Positions 10,846 to 20,959 of a stretch of 64,000 bases of DNA are shown in pieces. The stretch is from positions 1 through 64,000 of the forward strand of contig JAPLEV010000049.1 of assembly GCA_026391005.1 (NCBI GenBank), given 5' to 3'. How positions within the stretch are numbered: the first letter of the stretch is position 1; each line of letters begins with the position of its first letter. The notes beneath the pieces are model-generated. The model was not told the DNA's origin, ran no database searches, and saw only the letters and a program-made list of their open reading frames with translations. Both the position numbers and the translations under genes were made by a program. Origin of the DNA: Flavobacteriia bacterium. Lineage in GTDB: Bacteria > Bacteroidota > Bacteroidia > Flavobacteriales_D > Crocinitomicaceae.

Positions 10846-12123
10846 CTATTTGATTAAATCTCTGCCGATATCTTTACGATAATAGGCCTTTTCAAATGAA
10901 ATTTTCGTGATTGAGTCATAGCACTTATCAACGGCTGTCTCAATGTTTTTACCATAGGATGTTACACTTAAAACCCTTCCGCCATTTGTCAAAACTTGCG
11001 GGCCATCGGAGGATGTGCCAGCATGAAAAACGAGACTATCTACTACATTATTAATTCCGTATATCGGCAAGCCTTTTTCATAATTATTAGGATATCCGCC
11101 AGAAACCATCATTACTGTTGCAGTACTTTTATCAATAAATTGAATGTCTCTTTCGGATAAAGTATTACTAGCAATGCCCTCAAATAAGTCTAAAATATCT
11201 GATTTAAGTCGTGGGATAACCACCTCAGTTTCTGGATCGCCCATCCGACAATTGTACTCAATTACGTATGGGTCCCCTTTAACATTTATTAGTCCGAAAA
11301 AAATAAATCCTTTGTATTCAATTCCTTCACTTTTCAAACCTTTTACCGTGGGTACAATAATTTGATTGTGGACTTTATCCATAAAGCCGGCGTCTGCAAA
11401 AGGAACTGGGGAAACCGCTCCCATTCCACCTGTGTTCTCACCTTCATTACCATCAAAAATTCTTTTATAGTCTTTCGCCTCTGGAAGAAGCTTAAAGGAA
11501 TCTCCATCTGTCATAACAAAAACAGAAAGTTCTATCCCTTCTAGAAATTGCTCAATGACTACTTTTTCACTCGCTTTTCCAAATCTTGCGTTTTTCAACA
11601 TGGCAGTAAGTTCTTTTTCTGCAGTTTCCAGATCATGTATTATCAAAACACCTTTTCCAGCAGCTAAACCATCTGCCTTCAGAACATAGGGCGCTTTCAT
11701 ACCGCGCAAATAATTAATTCCTTCTGACAAGGTTTCAGGCTTAAAAGTGCCGTACTTAGCAGTAGGTATGCGGTGGCGCGCCATAAATTCCTTCGCATAA
11801 TTTTTACTACCCTCTAGTTTAGCCCCTTCTTTACTCGGTCCTATCACAGCACAATGACAAATAGTACTATCTGCTTGAAAAAAATCATAAATACCATTGA
11901 CTAGAGGTTCTTCTGGTCCAACCACTACCATGTCAATATTATTTTTTAAAACAAATTCTTTAATTCCCTCAAAATCAAGGGGTGATAAAACAATGTTTTT
12001 GCCGTATTGCTTTGTCCCCGCGTTTCCCGGAGCAATAAATAATTCGTCTAAAATCGAACTTTGTGAAATTTTCCAAGCCAAGGCATGTTCTCTGCCACCG
12101 GATCCAAGTAATAATATTTTCAT
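10846..12123 (-). CDS. purD: Phosphoribosylamine--glycine ligase
   Basis: MKILLLGSGGREHALAWK; ATP-grasp motifs. Confidence 0.98.
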   Translation of the reverse strand: MKILLLGSGGREHALAWKISQSSILDELFIAPGNAGTKQYGKNIVLSPLDFEGIKEFVLKNNIDMVVVGPEEPLVNGIYDFFQADSTICHCAVIGPSKEGAKLEGSKNYAKEFMARHRIPTAKYGTFKPETLSEGINYLRGMKAPYVLKADGLAAGKGVLIIHDLETAEKELTAMLKNARFGKASEKVVIEQFLEGIELSVFVMTDGDSFKLLPEAKDYKRIFDGNEGENTGGMGAVSPVPFADAGFMDKVHNQIIVPTVKGLKSEGIEYKGFIFFGLINVKGDPYVIEYNCRMGDPETEVVIPRLKSDILDLFEGIASNTLSERDIQFIDKSTATVMMVSGGYPNNYEKGLPIYGINNVVDSLVFHAGTSSDGPQVLTNGGRVLSVTSYGKNIETAVDKCYDSITKISFEKAYYRKDIGRDLIK

Positions 12124-12131
12124 ATACTATC

Positions 12132-12818
12132 TTAACAAAATGAAAGTATTGACTCAAAAATATTCTTTCCATCGGTATTTCCTAAAACATCGTCGGCAGC
12201 ACGCTCCGGGTGTGGCATCATACCAAAAATATTTTTTGTTTTATTTGTTATACCAGCAATATTATTTACAGATCCATTAGGGTTTGCACTTGTATTCTCG
12301 ATACCTGTTTGATGACAATAACGAAATAATACTTGGTCATTATCTTCTAGATTTTTTATCGTAGCTTCATTTGCATAGTAACGTCCCTCACCATGAGCAA
12401 TGGGAATTTTATATGTTTTATCCTGGTTTAATCCTCTGGTAATACCTGCTAATTGAGAAACAGGTTTAAGGTAAACATTTTTACAAATGAACTTTTGTTG
12501 ATCATTATGTAGTAATGCCCCATCAAGCAATCCTGCCTCTGTGAGTATTTGAAATCCATTACAAACTCCCAAAACATATCCGCCGCTCGAGGCATGTCGT
12601 ATGACCTCATTCATAATTGGAGAATACTTTGCAATAGCACCTGATCTTAAATAGTCGCCATAAGAAAATCCTCCCGGCAAGATAACCATATCTACATTTT
12701 TTATACTGGTATCTTTATGCCATAATGATTCTACTTTTTGTCCCAATAGATTTTGTAGCACGTAAACCATGTCTTGGTCACAATTAGACCCTGGAAATGT
12801 TACTACCCCGAACTTCAT
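12132..12818 (-). CDS. purQ: Phosphoribosylformylglycinamidine synthase subunit PurQ
   Basis: KFGVVTFPGSNCDQD; GVCNGFQ; MMPHPERA. Confidence 0.96.
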   Translation of the reverse strand: MKFGVVTFPGSNCDQDMVYVLQNLLGQKVESLWHKDTSIKNVDMVILPGGFSYGDYLRSGAIAKYSPIMNEVIRHASSGGYVLGVCNGFQILTEAGLLDGALLHNDQQKFICKNVYLKPVSQLAGITRGLNQDKTYKIPIAHGEGRYYANEATIKNLEDNDQVLFRYCHQTGIENTSANPNGSVNNIAGITNKTKNIFGMMPHPERAADDVLGNTDGKNIFESILSFC

Positions 12819-12887
12819 TTGTAAAACTTTTTAATTGTAGTTAATAAAATACTAACGTTTTACAAATGTAATTAAATAGATGCAATA

Positions 12888-13847
12888 CTACTTTAGATAA
12901 ATAAAAAACTTAGTAACAGCATACACTATGGTGAGATAAAATAGAACAGTTGAAAGTACACCAAATCGCTTGTTGAGAAATGAATACGATAATAAAATTG
13001 CTAATGGTATAATTAGTAAACTAAACCGTTCTATTTGTTTATAAAAAAACAAATCAATAGATCCCATTAAAATGCTCATAGCAATTAATAGCCAAAGAAT
13101 TTGAATCTGTTTTTTGAACTTATTAGAACTTTTTAAAATTCGGTTGCGAATGCCAATGGCACTTAGAATCAATAGTAACAATATAAAAATGAGAATTATA
13201 ATAAAGTCTTTATGAATTTGAATGCTTTCTTTTGCCAAAATTAATTGTGTGCTTAATGTTCTCCCGCTCCATTTTAAATAGGTTGCACCAAAAAGTAGAG
13301 GTGTTATAAAACCAGTAATATAGAGGATAAGTTCCTGGAGAATAAAAGGACGAATTACCAAGTACATAAAAATATAAAAAGGAAAGAAAATTATTAAGGG
13401 AGGGTGAAAAGAACTCGCGATACCTATGAAAAACGCCCCATTAAAAAGGGCTTCTTTTCCATTTTCATTTTGTTTTAACTTGAAATACTGAAATAAACCT
13501 AGGATGAAAAATGTATGTGAGAGTAAAATGCCATCTAGGCGGTAAAATGAGTAATAAAAGCTCATTAGTACAACATAAATTAACCCAATTATGTAGGTGT
13601 TTCTATCCTGAAAATCGTAATTATTATAGAGATAGTTTAAACAAACAGCATTAATCAGGACTAAGATGCTAGCCGAAATTTGAGAGAATAACAAGGGAAA
13701 CACGAATAGCCCGTTCCAAAATCCATATTCAATTTCGCTACTAATTTCATGATACTGAAATTTTATGTTTAATAAAAAAAAAGACAGAATAATAAAAGGC
13801 AATAAAAACAATGCAATTACATTGTTCCCTAAAAAAAATCGAATCAT
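12888..13847 (-). CDS. DUF6427-like multi-TM membrane protein
   Basis: Multiple TM helices; N-terminus resembles the conserved Flavobacteriia membrane family. Confidence 0.6.
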   Translation of the reverse strand: MIRFFLGNNVIALFLLPFIILSFFLLNIKFQYHEISSEIEYGFWNGLFVFPLLFSQISASILVLINAVCLNYLYNNYDFQDRNTYIIGLIYVVLMSFYYSFYRLDGILLSHTFFILGLFQYFKLKQNENGKEALFNGAFFIGIASSFHPPLIIFFPFYIFMYLVIRPFILQELILYITGFITPLLFGATYLKWSGRTLSTQLILAKESIQIHKDFIIILIFILLLLILSAIGIRNRILKSSNKFKKQIQILWLLIAMSILMGSIDLFFYKQIERFSLLIIPLAILLSYSFLNKRFGVLSTVLFYLTIVYAVTKFFIYLK

Positions 13848-13907
13848 ACGACGAAATTAGAGAAAAATCCTTTTTAATTTTTTTTTAGAACTAACTTTTA
13901 AAAAATG

Positions 13908-13915
13908 TATATTTG
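13908..13915 (+). promoter_or_regulatory. Bacteroidetes-type -7 element TATATTTG upstream of the DksA/TraR-family gene
   Basis: Exact TAnnTTTG match 24 bp before the ATG at 13939; no good -33 TTG. Confidence 0.5.
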
Positions 13916-13938
13916 TTTCCCTTTAAAATTTAAAACGA

Positions 13939-14322
13939 ATGGCACAAGAAAAATCAAGATTCTCAGATATAGAATTAGAAGAATTCAGGACGTTAATTAA
14001 TCAAAAGTTGGTTGATGCTAATATCGATTATAGCCTGCTCGTTGGCTCATTGTCACATAATGATGACCATGGAACTGACGATACCGGTCGTGCTTTTAAT
14101 ATGATGGAAGATGGCTCTGAAACACTATCTAGAGAGGAGGTCGCCCAACTCGCTGCTCGTCAAGAGAAATTTATTCAAAGTTTACAAGCCGCACTTATTC
14201 GCATTAAAAATAAAACCTACGGTATTTGTCGTGTTAAAGGTACTTTGATTCCAAAGGAAAGACTACGCCTTGTTCCGCACGCAACAATGAGTATTGACGC
14301 AAAGAATGAACAAAAAGGATAG
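13939..14322 (+). CDS. TraR/DksA family protein (degenerate C4 zinc finger)
   Basis: YGICRVKGTLIPKERLRLVPHATMSIDAK C-terminus. Confidence 0.9.
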   Translation: MAQEKSRFSDIELEEFRTLINQKLVDANIDYSLLVGSLSHNDDHGTDDTGRAFNMMEDGSETLSREEVAQLAARQEKFIQSLQAALIRIKNKTYGICRVKGTLIPKERLRLVPHATMSIDAKNEQKG

Positions 14323-15011
14323 TGAAGAAAAAATTACAAATTATCGGTTTAGTTGTTATTGCACTTTTAATACTAGACCAGGTTATAAAAATCTACATTA
14401 AAAGCACTTTTTCAGCCGAACAACACCAATACATTATCGGAAACTGGTTCGTGGTTCATTACATTGAAAACCAAGGAATGGCTTTTGGGACTACCTTTGG
14501 AGCTTCTTTATGGCATAAGCTAGCACTAAGCATTTTTAGGATAGTTGCCATAGGTTTTATTGCTTATTATATTATTAAAGAGGCAAAAAAAGGCGCCAAA
14601 TTATCGTTTTTAATTGCGATGTCATTTATTTGGGCAGGGGCAACAGGAAACTTAATTGATTCCATGTTTTATGACTTTATTTTTAATTTTAACCCGTGTG
14701 ACCGATTCAATCAATTGGAGGGTTCTGGGACAATGGCATCATGTAAAGATTTCGGCAGATCTTTTCCTGTTGAGATTAGGCATAAAGGTTTTTTGTTGGG
14801 TAATGTAGTAGATATGTTTCAGTTTGATATATTATGGCCAAAATGGATTCCATATTTGGGAGGTGGGCAAGTCTTCCCGGCTATTTTTAATGTTGCTGAT
14901 GCTTCCATTACTGTAGGCGTTGCAACAATTATAATTGGGCAAAGGTCTTTTTTTCCAAAGAATAAAAAGCCCAATCCTGAAAATGAAGAAGTTCTTGAGG
15001 ATAAAACTTAG
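14322..15011 (+). CDS. lspA: Lipoprotein signal peptidase (signal peptidase II), GTG start
   Basis: VVHYIENQGMAFGTTFG; GNLIDSMFYDF; FNVADASITVG. TAGTG stop/start overlap with the preceding gene. Confidence 0.95.
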   Translation: MKKKLQIIGLVVIALLILDQVIKIYIKSTFSAEQHQYIIGNWFVVHYIENQGMAFGTTFGASLWHKLALSIFRIVAIGFIAYYIIKEAKKGAKLSFLIAMSFIWAGATGNLIDSMFYDFIFNFNPCDRFNQLEGSGTMASCKDFGRSFPVEIRHKGFLLGNVVDMFQFDILWPKWIPYLGGGQVFPAIFNVADASITVGVATIIIGQRSFFPKNKKPNPENEEVLEDKT

Positions 15012-17458
15012 AAATTATACTTCATACTCCGGTCATTCAAAATCGCAAACGATACTTTCCATCCAATTTTAGGGTCTATTTTGTTTCCATCCGCCATGAA
15101 TCCATAAATACCAACGCGTAATCGCCTACGTGTTAATTTAAAGTTGCGCTCAAGTCCTGCGATTATCTCATAAAATTGAAAATCATTTTCCTTCACATAC
15201 ATCGCACCACCTCCAAAGACTAATCCAATGCGTGTCTTTTTCATAAATGGTATTTTATTAATTATCGAACCGTTATCGTGATGTATAAAATGCACTTCGA
15301 AAATATAATCTTTCGTAGGCATAGTTGAATCTAGGCCTTGAAATGAATACATTGGGTTTGAAAACCAAATAGGGTCACTTCTCCGTTGAAATTTGTAATC
15401 TACATCTTTTAAGGCACGAGAGCTCAAGAATTTTCCCCCAACAATTCGATAACTGGTGGTGCCTAAGGTGCTTATTTTTAAGGTTTGATTGATCGAAAGA
15501 TTCAGGTATTCATGGTCGACATCGCTTCCAAATAGTTTAGGTATACCACGTTCATAGTTAAGTGAAAAAGAGGGCCAGGCAGAACCTAGTAAAACTTTTC
15601 GATAGGGCTCTCGCATGTATTTTTGTTGTGGGGTGTAACTTAAACTAAGGTCGAAAATAAAGGCTTGATAGGGGTTGAAATCTATTGGATTATTATTTGG
15701 AATCACGTTGTCTAGTACCGTTGAGAAATTGTATCCTTTTAAAGATCTCCTCTCAGCAAACTCGACCTCGGTGCCTAAGTATAGGCCATTTATTAATTCG
15801 TATTCAAATGAGAAACTCATTTTAGTCGCTTCAATAAAGTTTTCGCGCTTGTATACTTGTGTGACAGCGTCATACGACCTTATCACATCGAAATCATGAT
15901 TTAAAGCTGCCCTCAGGTACCCAAAGTGAAATGGATCAAACTTATACTTCCACCAGGTATCTCCTTTAATATCATTGTTTAAAATTCCGTATGATATTCT
16001 AGTGTATGCATCCAAGGTGCGTTCGTCTTTCCATTTTTTAAAGTAATCAAAACTGGGGGTGATTCTCGGTCCAGCTATAAATACAGGCTGAATTAGTGTG
16101 GCAAGCGAACCAAGCGACCATTGCGTTCTTTTTACACGATTTCGATAGTCAACACCAAACCAAAGTACTTTTAAAACAGTGAGTTTATTAAAGACAGCGT
16201 CAACAGAATCTAAATACTCTACGCGATTTCGTGCATCTTTAATGCTATCTTTAATAATAATAAAGCGTTGTTCCTCGACAGTTAAATTTGAAGCTCTATT
16301 TTCTTTCCAAAAAAGGGAATCTTTTTCATATGCCTCTTTCGTTGTAATGGCTAGTTCAGTACTGAAAAATTTATTTCCAAAGTTTGGATTAAAATTATAG
16401 TTGCTAAAAATGGCCTCTGTTTTGTAATCTGAGGATTCAGATTTGTATTTAACGCCATAGGTTAGCACCTGATTGGTAAGTATGCATATACTATCTCCTG
16501 GATGCTCGTACTCCTGATATATTTTAAAATTATCATAAACTAAAAGGTTGCCTTTACTCATATTTAATTCAAGTTTCTGAATTAACCATAAAGAATCAAT
16601 TACCCAAATGTACCCCTCTAGCGTGGTGGTTGCGGTATTTCTCGGACTGATTTTAATTTTCGAGATTATTTGTCCATTTTCTTCAACTTTACTTTCCAAT
16701 TTATATCGATATGATAAGATACCGGGTGTTGATATGGGTGAACTAACGGGTGTCTGATGAAGGTCGTCTAGATGTAATAGGTTTTGGAAGAAATTGAAGT
16801 TTGATTTAACGGTAGTTGTATAGTATAAGGTTTTGGCACTACCTCTCAAGGTATAAGCGTTTCTTATTTCTTTAACTTTATTTCCTGGAGCATAATTGCG
16901 GGTTAGCTGAACTTCTACTAGGTTCATTTTATTTGCTAAATCATTTTCTTCTTTTTCTTCGAATGACGGTTCACGATTGTCATTTTCTTTTTTTTCACGT
17001 TCTTTAATCTCAATCTTTTCTGTCGCTTTTATATAAACATCAACACTGTGAGGATAATTCCACTGATTAATTTGATCTCTTTTATTCACCACTTTTAGCA
17101 TAATATCCCTTCCTGGATTTGCTTTTTTTGCGCTCACGTCTACTGTTTCAAAATCTTTAATTCGAGAAGAAAAAAGCTGAAAATTTCGGTTTAAATCAAT
17201 ATCAGAAATTGATATGTAGGCTTCACGCTCATCAAATCCTAATGCATTAAAAATTAAGAAGTATTCACCAGGCATTAAGGAAATTTCAAATGCTCCATTA
17301 AGATTTGCCAAGGTTCTCATTTCCGGGGCATTTTTCACATAAACTTTTACATTCGGAATTGGCGAATTATTTTCATCTGTCACAACACCGCGAACAAAGA
17401 GTTGTGCGCTAAATGAATGAATAGTCAGTAAAGTAATAATAATAAGAAAATACTTCAT
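15008..17458 (-). CDS. DUF5686 / carboxypeptidase-like regulatory domain outer membrane protein
   Basis: Signal peptide, N-terminal CarboxypepD_reg-like domain (GVVTDENNSPIPNVKVYV), long beta-rich C-terminus. Confidence 0.85.
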   Translation of the reverse strand: MKYFLIIITLLTIHSFSAQLFVRGVVTDENNSPIPNVKVYVKNAPEMRTLANLNGAFEISLMPGEYFLIFNALGFDEREAYISISDIDLNRNFQLFSSRIKDFETVDVSAKKANPGRDIMLKVVNKRDQINQWNYPHSVDVYIKATEKIEIKEREKKENDNREPSFEEKEENDLANKMNLVEVQLTRNYAPGNKVKEIRNAYTLRGSAKTLYYTTTVKSNFNFFQNLLHLDDLHQTPVSSPISTPGILSYRYKLESKVEENGQIISKIKISPRNTATTTLEGYIWVIDSLWLIQKLELNMSKGNLLVYDNFKIYQEYEHPGDSICILTNQVLTYGVKYKSESSDYKTEAIFSNYNFNPNFGNKFFSTELAITTKEAYEKDSLFWKENRASNLTVEEQRFIIIKDSIKDARNRVEYLDSVDAVFNKLTVLKVLWFGVDYRNRVKRTQWSLGSLATLIQPVFIAGPRITPSFDYFKKWKDERTLDAYTRISYGILNNDIKGDTWWKYKFDPFHFGYLRAALNHDFDVIRSYDAVTQVYKRENFIEATKMSFSFEYELINGLYLGTEVEFAERRSLKGYNFSTVLDNVIPNNNPIDFNPYQAFIFDLSLSYTPQQKYMREPYRKVLLGSAWPSFSLNYERGIPKLFGSDVDHEYLNLSINQTLKISTLGTTSYRIVGGKFLSSRALKDVDYKFQRRSDPIWFSNPMYSFQGLDSTMPTKDYIFEVHFIHHDNGSIINKIPFMKKTRIGLVFGGGAMYVKENDFQFYEIIAGLERNFKLTRRRLRVGIYGFMADGNKIDPKIGWKVSFAILNDRSMKYNF

Positions 17459-17491
17459 TTTTGGAGATTATAGGTCTAGTCGTATTAAAAA

Positions 17492-17719
17492 CTATGCCGT
17501 TTTGGAATTTTCTTGTTCTTTTAAAAAAGCAGCATGTTTTTCAAATCGTTTCATCATCCATCGCTTCATAAAAAACATTACAAATGCAAGCGCAACCATC
17601 CAATAATAGGAGGCCCAACGATCAGCTCCTTGGGTAATACAGTTGAAGGTAACGATGCAAAATAGAACGGTTCCTAATCCCAACCAAAAAAATTTCATTA
17701 CGGTATTGTATGTTCTCAT
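17492..17719 (-). CDS. Small two-TM hypothetical membrane protein
   Basis: 75-aa ORF with two hydrophobic helices between lptC-like and DUF5686 genes. Confidence 0.65.
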   Translation of the reverse strand: MRTYNTVMKFFWLGLGTVLFCIVTFNCITQGADRWASYYWMVALAFVMFFMKRWMMKRFEKHAAFLKEQENSKTA

Positions 17720-17724
17720 AATTA

Positions 17725-18279
17725 TTAATTTATTTCTTCTTTTTTTTCTATTTTTATTTTGCCTCTAGGTTTTAGTATTTCGTACCGACTAAAATCTTGC
17801 TTTGTTTTTAATCCCTCGCCAATAAATACTCCGTCTGGCGATTTTACAAAAACTTGTGCAGAAGTAAAGATACTACTGTCTTTTTGATTCCAATATAAAA
17901 CCTCTGTTTCTAAGGTTTGTTTTTTTTTATAATTGTAAAGTCGTACCGAATCTTTAACCATTAATAAGTCCGTGGAAAAATTTATCTCGCCGTATAAAGC
18001 GGTAAGGGTTGAAATAATTTCTCCTGAAGCTGAGAAAAAATTAACACGAAGACTATCCAATAATTTTGTTATTTTTTCAGGCGCATGCATCGTTTCAGCG
18101 TAAGTCGCATTTAATTCTATACGAGCATAACCAGAATCCGAGTAAACCATTTTGAAATCATAAATAGTTTCGTCGGGTGATTTTGGATTATAGGTGACTT
18201 TTTCGATTGTTGACAAATCGTTTTCACAGGAAAATAAGGATAGCATTAAAATCGCAATACTAAATGGTAGTAGGTTCAA
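17725..18279 (-). CDS. lptC: LPS export ABC transporter periplasmic protein LptC
   Basis: Lipoprotein signal (MLSLFSCEN) and LptC-like repeat (YNYKKKQTLETEVLYWNQKDSSIFTSAQVFVKSPDG). Confidence 0.85.
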   Translation of the reverse strand: MNLLPFSIAILMLSLFSCENDLSTIEKVTYNPKSPDETIYDFKMVYSDSGYARIELNATYAETMHAPEKITKLLDSLRVNFFSASGEIISTLTALYGEINFSTDLLMVKDSVRLYNYKKKQTLETEVLYWNQKDSSIFTSAQVFVKSPDGVFIGEGLKTKQDFSRYEILKPRGKIKIEKKEEIN

Positions 18280-18289
18280 GTCTTTTTTT

Positions 18290-19633
18290 TTAATCTAATT
18301 TACGCTTTCTAAACCAACGCTCAAAACTAGCCGGCGACAATATTATACCCGCATTAATTCCGATATAATTTTCATTTAAGTCTCCTGATACGAAATTAGA
18401 TCGTTGCCCTACGCTAAAACTAAAATTAACACTTGATAGGGATTGTTGTGCCAAAATTGGTATGCCCAAGCCAAGCGAAACTCCACGGTCAGTGTATTGG
18501 TTGCCATTCTGAAAATAAGGAAGCATATCGTAATATCCTCCCATACGATAGGTCAGTTTATCAAGTAATTTGAGCGAAGCGATATTTTCATACAGTTTTG
18601 TCTCAGGCGAATATTGAATCCCAAAACCGAGGTGACTGCCCTTTTTCGAATTCCATATTGGTACAAGAGAATCAAAATCACTCGATAAACTATTTGTTAT
18701 GCGATAAGACGCTGTTAGTAATAAGTTGGGGTGTAACGTTTTGTTTTTCTTTTTCTTATCTTTTAAAAATATAAGTTGACTGAGCCCAAGGCTATAATTG
18801 AATTTAGAGGTGATATGACCGCGTGAATTATTTGAGCTTAAGGTATCGTAACTTGAGGGGTTAAAAATATTATTTGAGGTATATAATGATGATTTGTAAC
18901 TAGCGTTGTATCGCTGGTCAGGCTCAAGGGTACCCGCTAAAATAATATGATAATTTTTACTTATAATCTGTTTATAGGTTATTCCAAGATTATAGTGAAA
19001 TGCTTTGATGCCGATTGACGTTCTGCTGAGTCCTCCGGATGTTGAATTATTATCAATTAAGAGACTCATTCGGTCCGTGTTGAGTGTGCCAAATAGATAT
19101 GCAATATTGAAACCTGTTGAAAGCTTAATTTTTTTAGTATTTATTGGGGAGTAAGAAAATCCTAGGAATAAATTATTAACCGTGCCACTTCCAGAATATA
19201 TGTATTTCAAAGAATCTACCCCGGTGTAAATACGTTCGCTTATTTCATAGCCTTTTTTTGAAAAGGGTGTAAGCCCAAAAGCCAATCCCATACGCTTCAT
19301 AATTTTGAATCCTAAAGCAAAATGATCCACCATGGCAACGGGCAAGACAGTACTTTCTTGGCCTTGGGTGTAGTTAGATATCCTTGAATTTATTCCCAAT
19401 GACAAAAGGGTATTACCAGAACTTAAGCTGCTATAGCTTGATGGATTAAAATAGTTTAGCTGACTAGAATCGTAATAGGCATCATACCCTCGGCCTAAGC
19501 AATCATAAATTGAGTGTGAGTTCTGACCAACCTCACCTATTCCAATGTTTGAAAGAGGATGGTTCGTGAGATTTTGACTAATGACATTTGAGAGGCATAA
19601 ACAACAAAATAATGTTTTAAGGATGAAGCGCAT
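18290..19633 (-). CDS. Hypothetical outer membrane beta-barrel protein
   Basis: Signal peptide, alternating beta-barrel-like sequence, between coaX and lptC. Confidence 0.7.
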   Translation of the reverse strand: MRFILKTLFCCLCLSNVISQNLTNHPLSNIGIGEVGQNSHSIYDCLGRGYDAYYDSSQLNYFNPSSYSSLSSGNTLLSLGINSRISNYTQGQESTVLPVAMVDHFALGFKIMKRMGLAFGLTPFSKKGYEISERIYTGVDSLKYIYSGSGTVNNLFLGFSYSPINTKKIKLSTGFNIAYLFGTLNTDRMSLLIDNNSTSGGLSRTSIGIKAFHYNLGITYKQIISKNYHIILAGTLEPDQRYNASYKSSLYTSNNIFNPSSYDTLSSNNSRGHITSKFNYSLGLSQLIFLKDKKKKNKTLHPNLLLTASYRITNSLSSDFDSLVPIWNSKKGSHLGFGIQYSPETKLYENIASLKLLDKLTYRMGGYYDMLPYFQNGNQYTDRGVSLGLGIPILAQQSLSSVNFSFSVGQRSNFVSGDLNENYIGINAGIILSPASFERWFRKRKLD

Positions 19634-20345
19634 TGAATAAATAGATTTCGTGGATACCTTTTAATGTCAAATTTTCGTCTACAAAGATGCCCTTTTTTTG
19701 TTCGAAATCAAAATAATGGGCATCACCACCAGTTATAAAAATAGCCATATCAGCATTCAATTTTCGAAATTCGTTAATTCGAGCTTCGATTTCACCTTGT
19801 ATTCCCCCCATTACGCCTGAATAAATCGAGCTTGATGTGTTATTCCCATAAAGGGAAGATATATGATCTGGGATATTTAATAAGGGTAGGCGAGCAGTGT
19901 AGTCGTTTAAAGATTTTAACCGCAACGAAATTCCTGGCGAAATAGAACCCCCTAAATAACTAAACGCTTCGTCTAAGTAATCAAATTTTACGCAGGTTCC
20001 AATGTCTACAGCAACTCCTCCACTAATTTCTTTCTTTACCTGTAGATTAGCGAACATAGCCGCGACATTGCATAAACGGTCCGCACCTAAATTTTTTTGA
20101 TACTTATTTATAAAAGGCACTTTTGATAGAGCTGTCACCTCAAAAACAGGGAACTTTTCTTTAATTTGTTGGGTAAAATCATCTTCTCTAACGGATGCTA
20201 GTGCTATCGGATGATTTGGGGAAAGCGCAAAACACAGCGATGCTAAAGAGTCAAACCGATGCACTTCCCGAAGTTCATTCTTCACAAAAATTGCGAGCTT
20301 AATCGCCGTATTTCCAGCATCAATACATTGGATTATTTCTTGCAT
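19617..20345 (-). CDS. coaX: Type III pantothenate kinase
   Basis: IDAGNTAIKLAIF; GADRLCNVAAMF; AVDIGTCVKFD; GGSISPGISLRLKSL. Confidence 0.96.
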   Translation of the reverse strand: MQEIIQCIDAGNTAIKLAIFVKNELREVHRFDSLASLCFALSPNHPIALASVREDDFTQQIKEKFPVFEVTALSKVPFINKYQKNLGADRLCNVAAMFANLQVKKEISGGVAVDIGTCVKFDYLDEAFSYLGGSISPGISLRLKSLNDYTARLPLLNIPDHISSLYGNNTSSSIYSGVMGGIQGEIEARINEFRKLNADMAIFITGGDAHYFDFEQKKGIFVDENLTLKGIHEIYLFNALHP

Positions 20346-20412
20346 AGCAAAACAAAGATAAGTTCAATTTTAGTCCTTTTCCCTAGAAAATCAAACAATA
20401 TCCCTATTTTGG

Positions 20413-20443
20413 TTTGATAAAATATAAAAAAGTAGTAAATTTG
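20413..20443 (+). promoter_or_regulatory. Sigma-ABfr-type promoter of tRNA-Phe: TTTG-N19-TAAATTTG
   Basis: Exact TTTG (20413-20416), 19-bp spacer, TAAATTTG (20436-20443), 16 bp before the tRNA. Confidence 0.85.
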
Positions 20444-20459
20444 CACCCACAATTAGGCT

Positions 20460-20532
20460 GGTACCTTAGCTCAGTTGGTAGAGCAAAGGACTGAAAATCC
20501 TTGTGTCCCTGGTTCGATTCCTGGAGGTACCA
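20460..20532 (+). tRNA. tRNA-Phe (GAA), CCA not encoded
   Basis: Acceptor GGTACCT/AGGTACC, D-arm TTAGCTCAGTTGGTAGAGCA, anticodon loop CTGAAAA, TPsiC arm GGTTCGATTCC. Confidence 0.97.
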
Positions 20533-20533
20533 C

Positions 20534-20570
20534 AAAAATCCCCATTATATTGATGGGGATTTTTTTATTT
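20534..20570 (+). terminator. Rho-independent terminator after tRNA-Phe
   Basis: AAAATCCCCA-N9-TGGGGATTTT stem followed by a T-rich tract. Confidence 0.85.
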
Positions 20571-20576
20571 TTGGAG

Positions 20577-20723
20577 ATGTTTACAACGTATGTTTTATAT
20601 TCTTCAAAAGTTCAAAAAAAGTATTCGGGACATACCAATGATTTGGATCGAAGAATTAAAGAGCATCATTCTCGTTTTTGTTTTACATCATTTTCATTTT
20701 CATTCTTTTCAAGGATTTTCTAG
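20577..20723 (+). pseudogene. Decayed GIY-YIG endonuclease N-terminal fragment (copy 1)
   Basis: MFTTYVLYSSKVQKKYSGHTNDLDRRIKEHHS matches the GIY-YIG N-terminal pattern, then degenerates and stops early. Confidence 0.75.
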
Positions 20724-20780
20724 TTGTAAATCTCATTAAGATTCTTCTTTCAAATCAGTCTTTAAGTTCGATAATTTAAA

Positions 20781-20830
20781 GACGTTTACAACCTATGTTT
20801 TATATTCTGCCAATTTTATCATAAAACTTT
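20781..20830 (+). pseudogene. Decayed GIY-YIG endonuclease N-terminal fragment (copy 2)
   Basis: 28-bp segment 26/28 identical to copy 1 (FTTYVLYS...) with ACG in place of ATG and an early stop. Confidence 0.6.
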
Positions 20831-20959
20831 AAATTCTTAAAAAAAGACAACAGGAAAATTATATCCTTTTTTTTTGAGGACAAATAAAAATATAATTAAA
20901 AGTTGTAACAAAGTTTTAATTATTGGATTTATATAAAGTAAGCCCTAAATCCAATTAAA

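Noticed and set aside
12132-12818. Standalone purQ as an anomaly
   Set aside because: Split PurS/Q/L systems are common; the absence of purL/purS from a 64 kb window is not informative.
20475-20576. N-terminal part of the 82-aa plus-strand ORF (MVEQRTENPCVPGSIPGGTTK)
   Set aside because: It is translation of tRNA-Phe; only the downstream part has GIY-YIG similarity.
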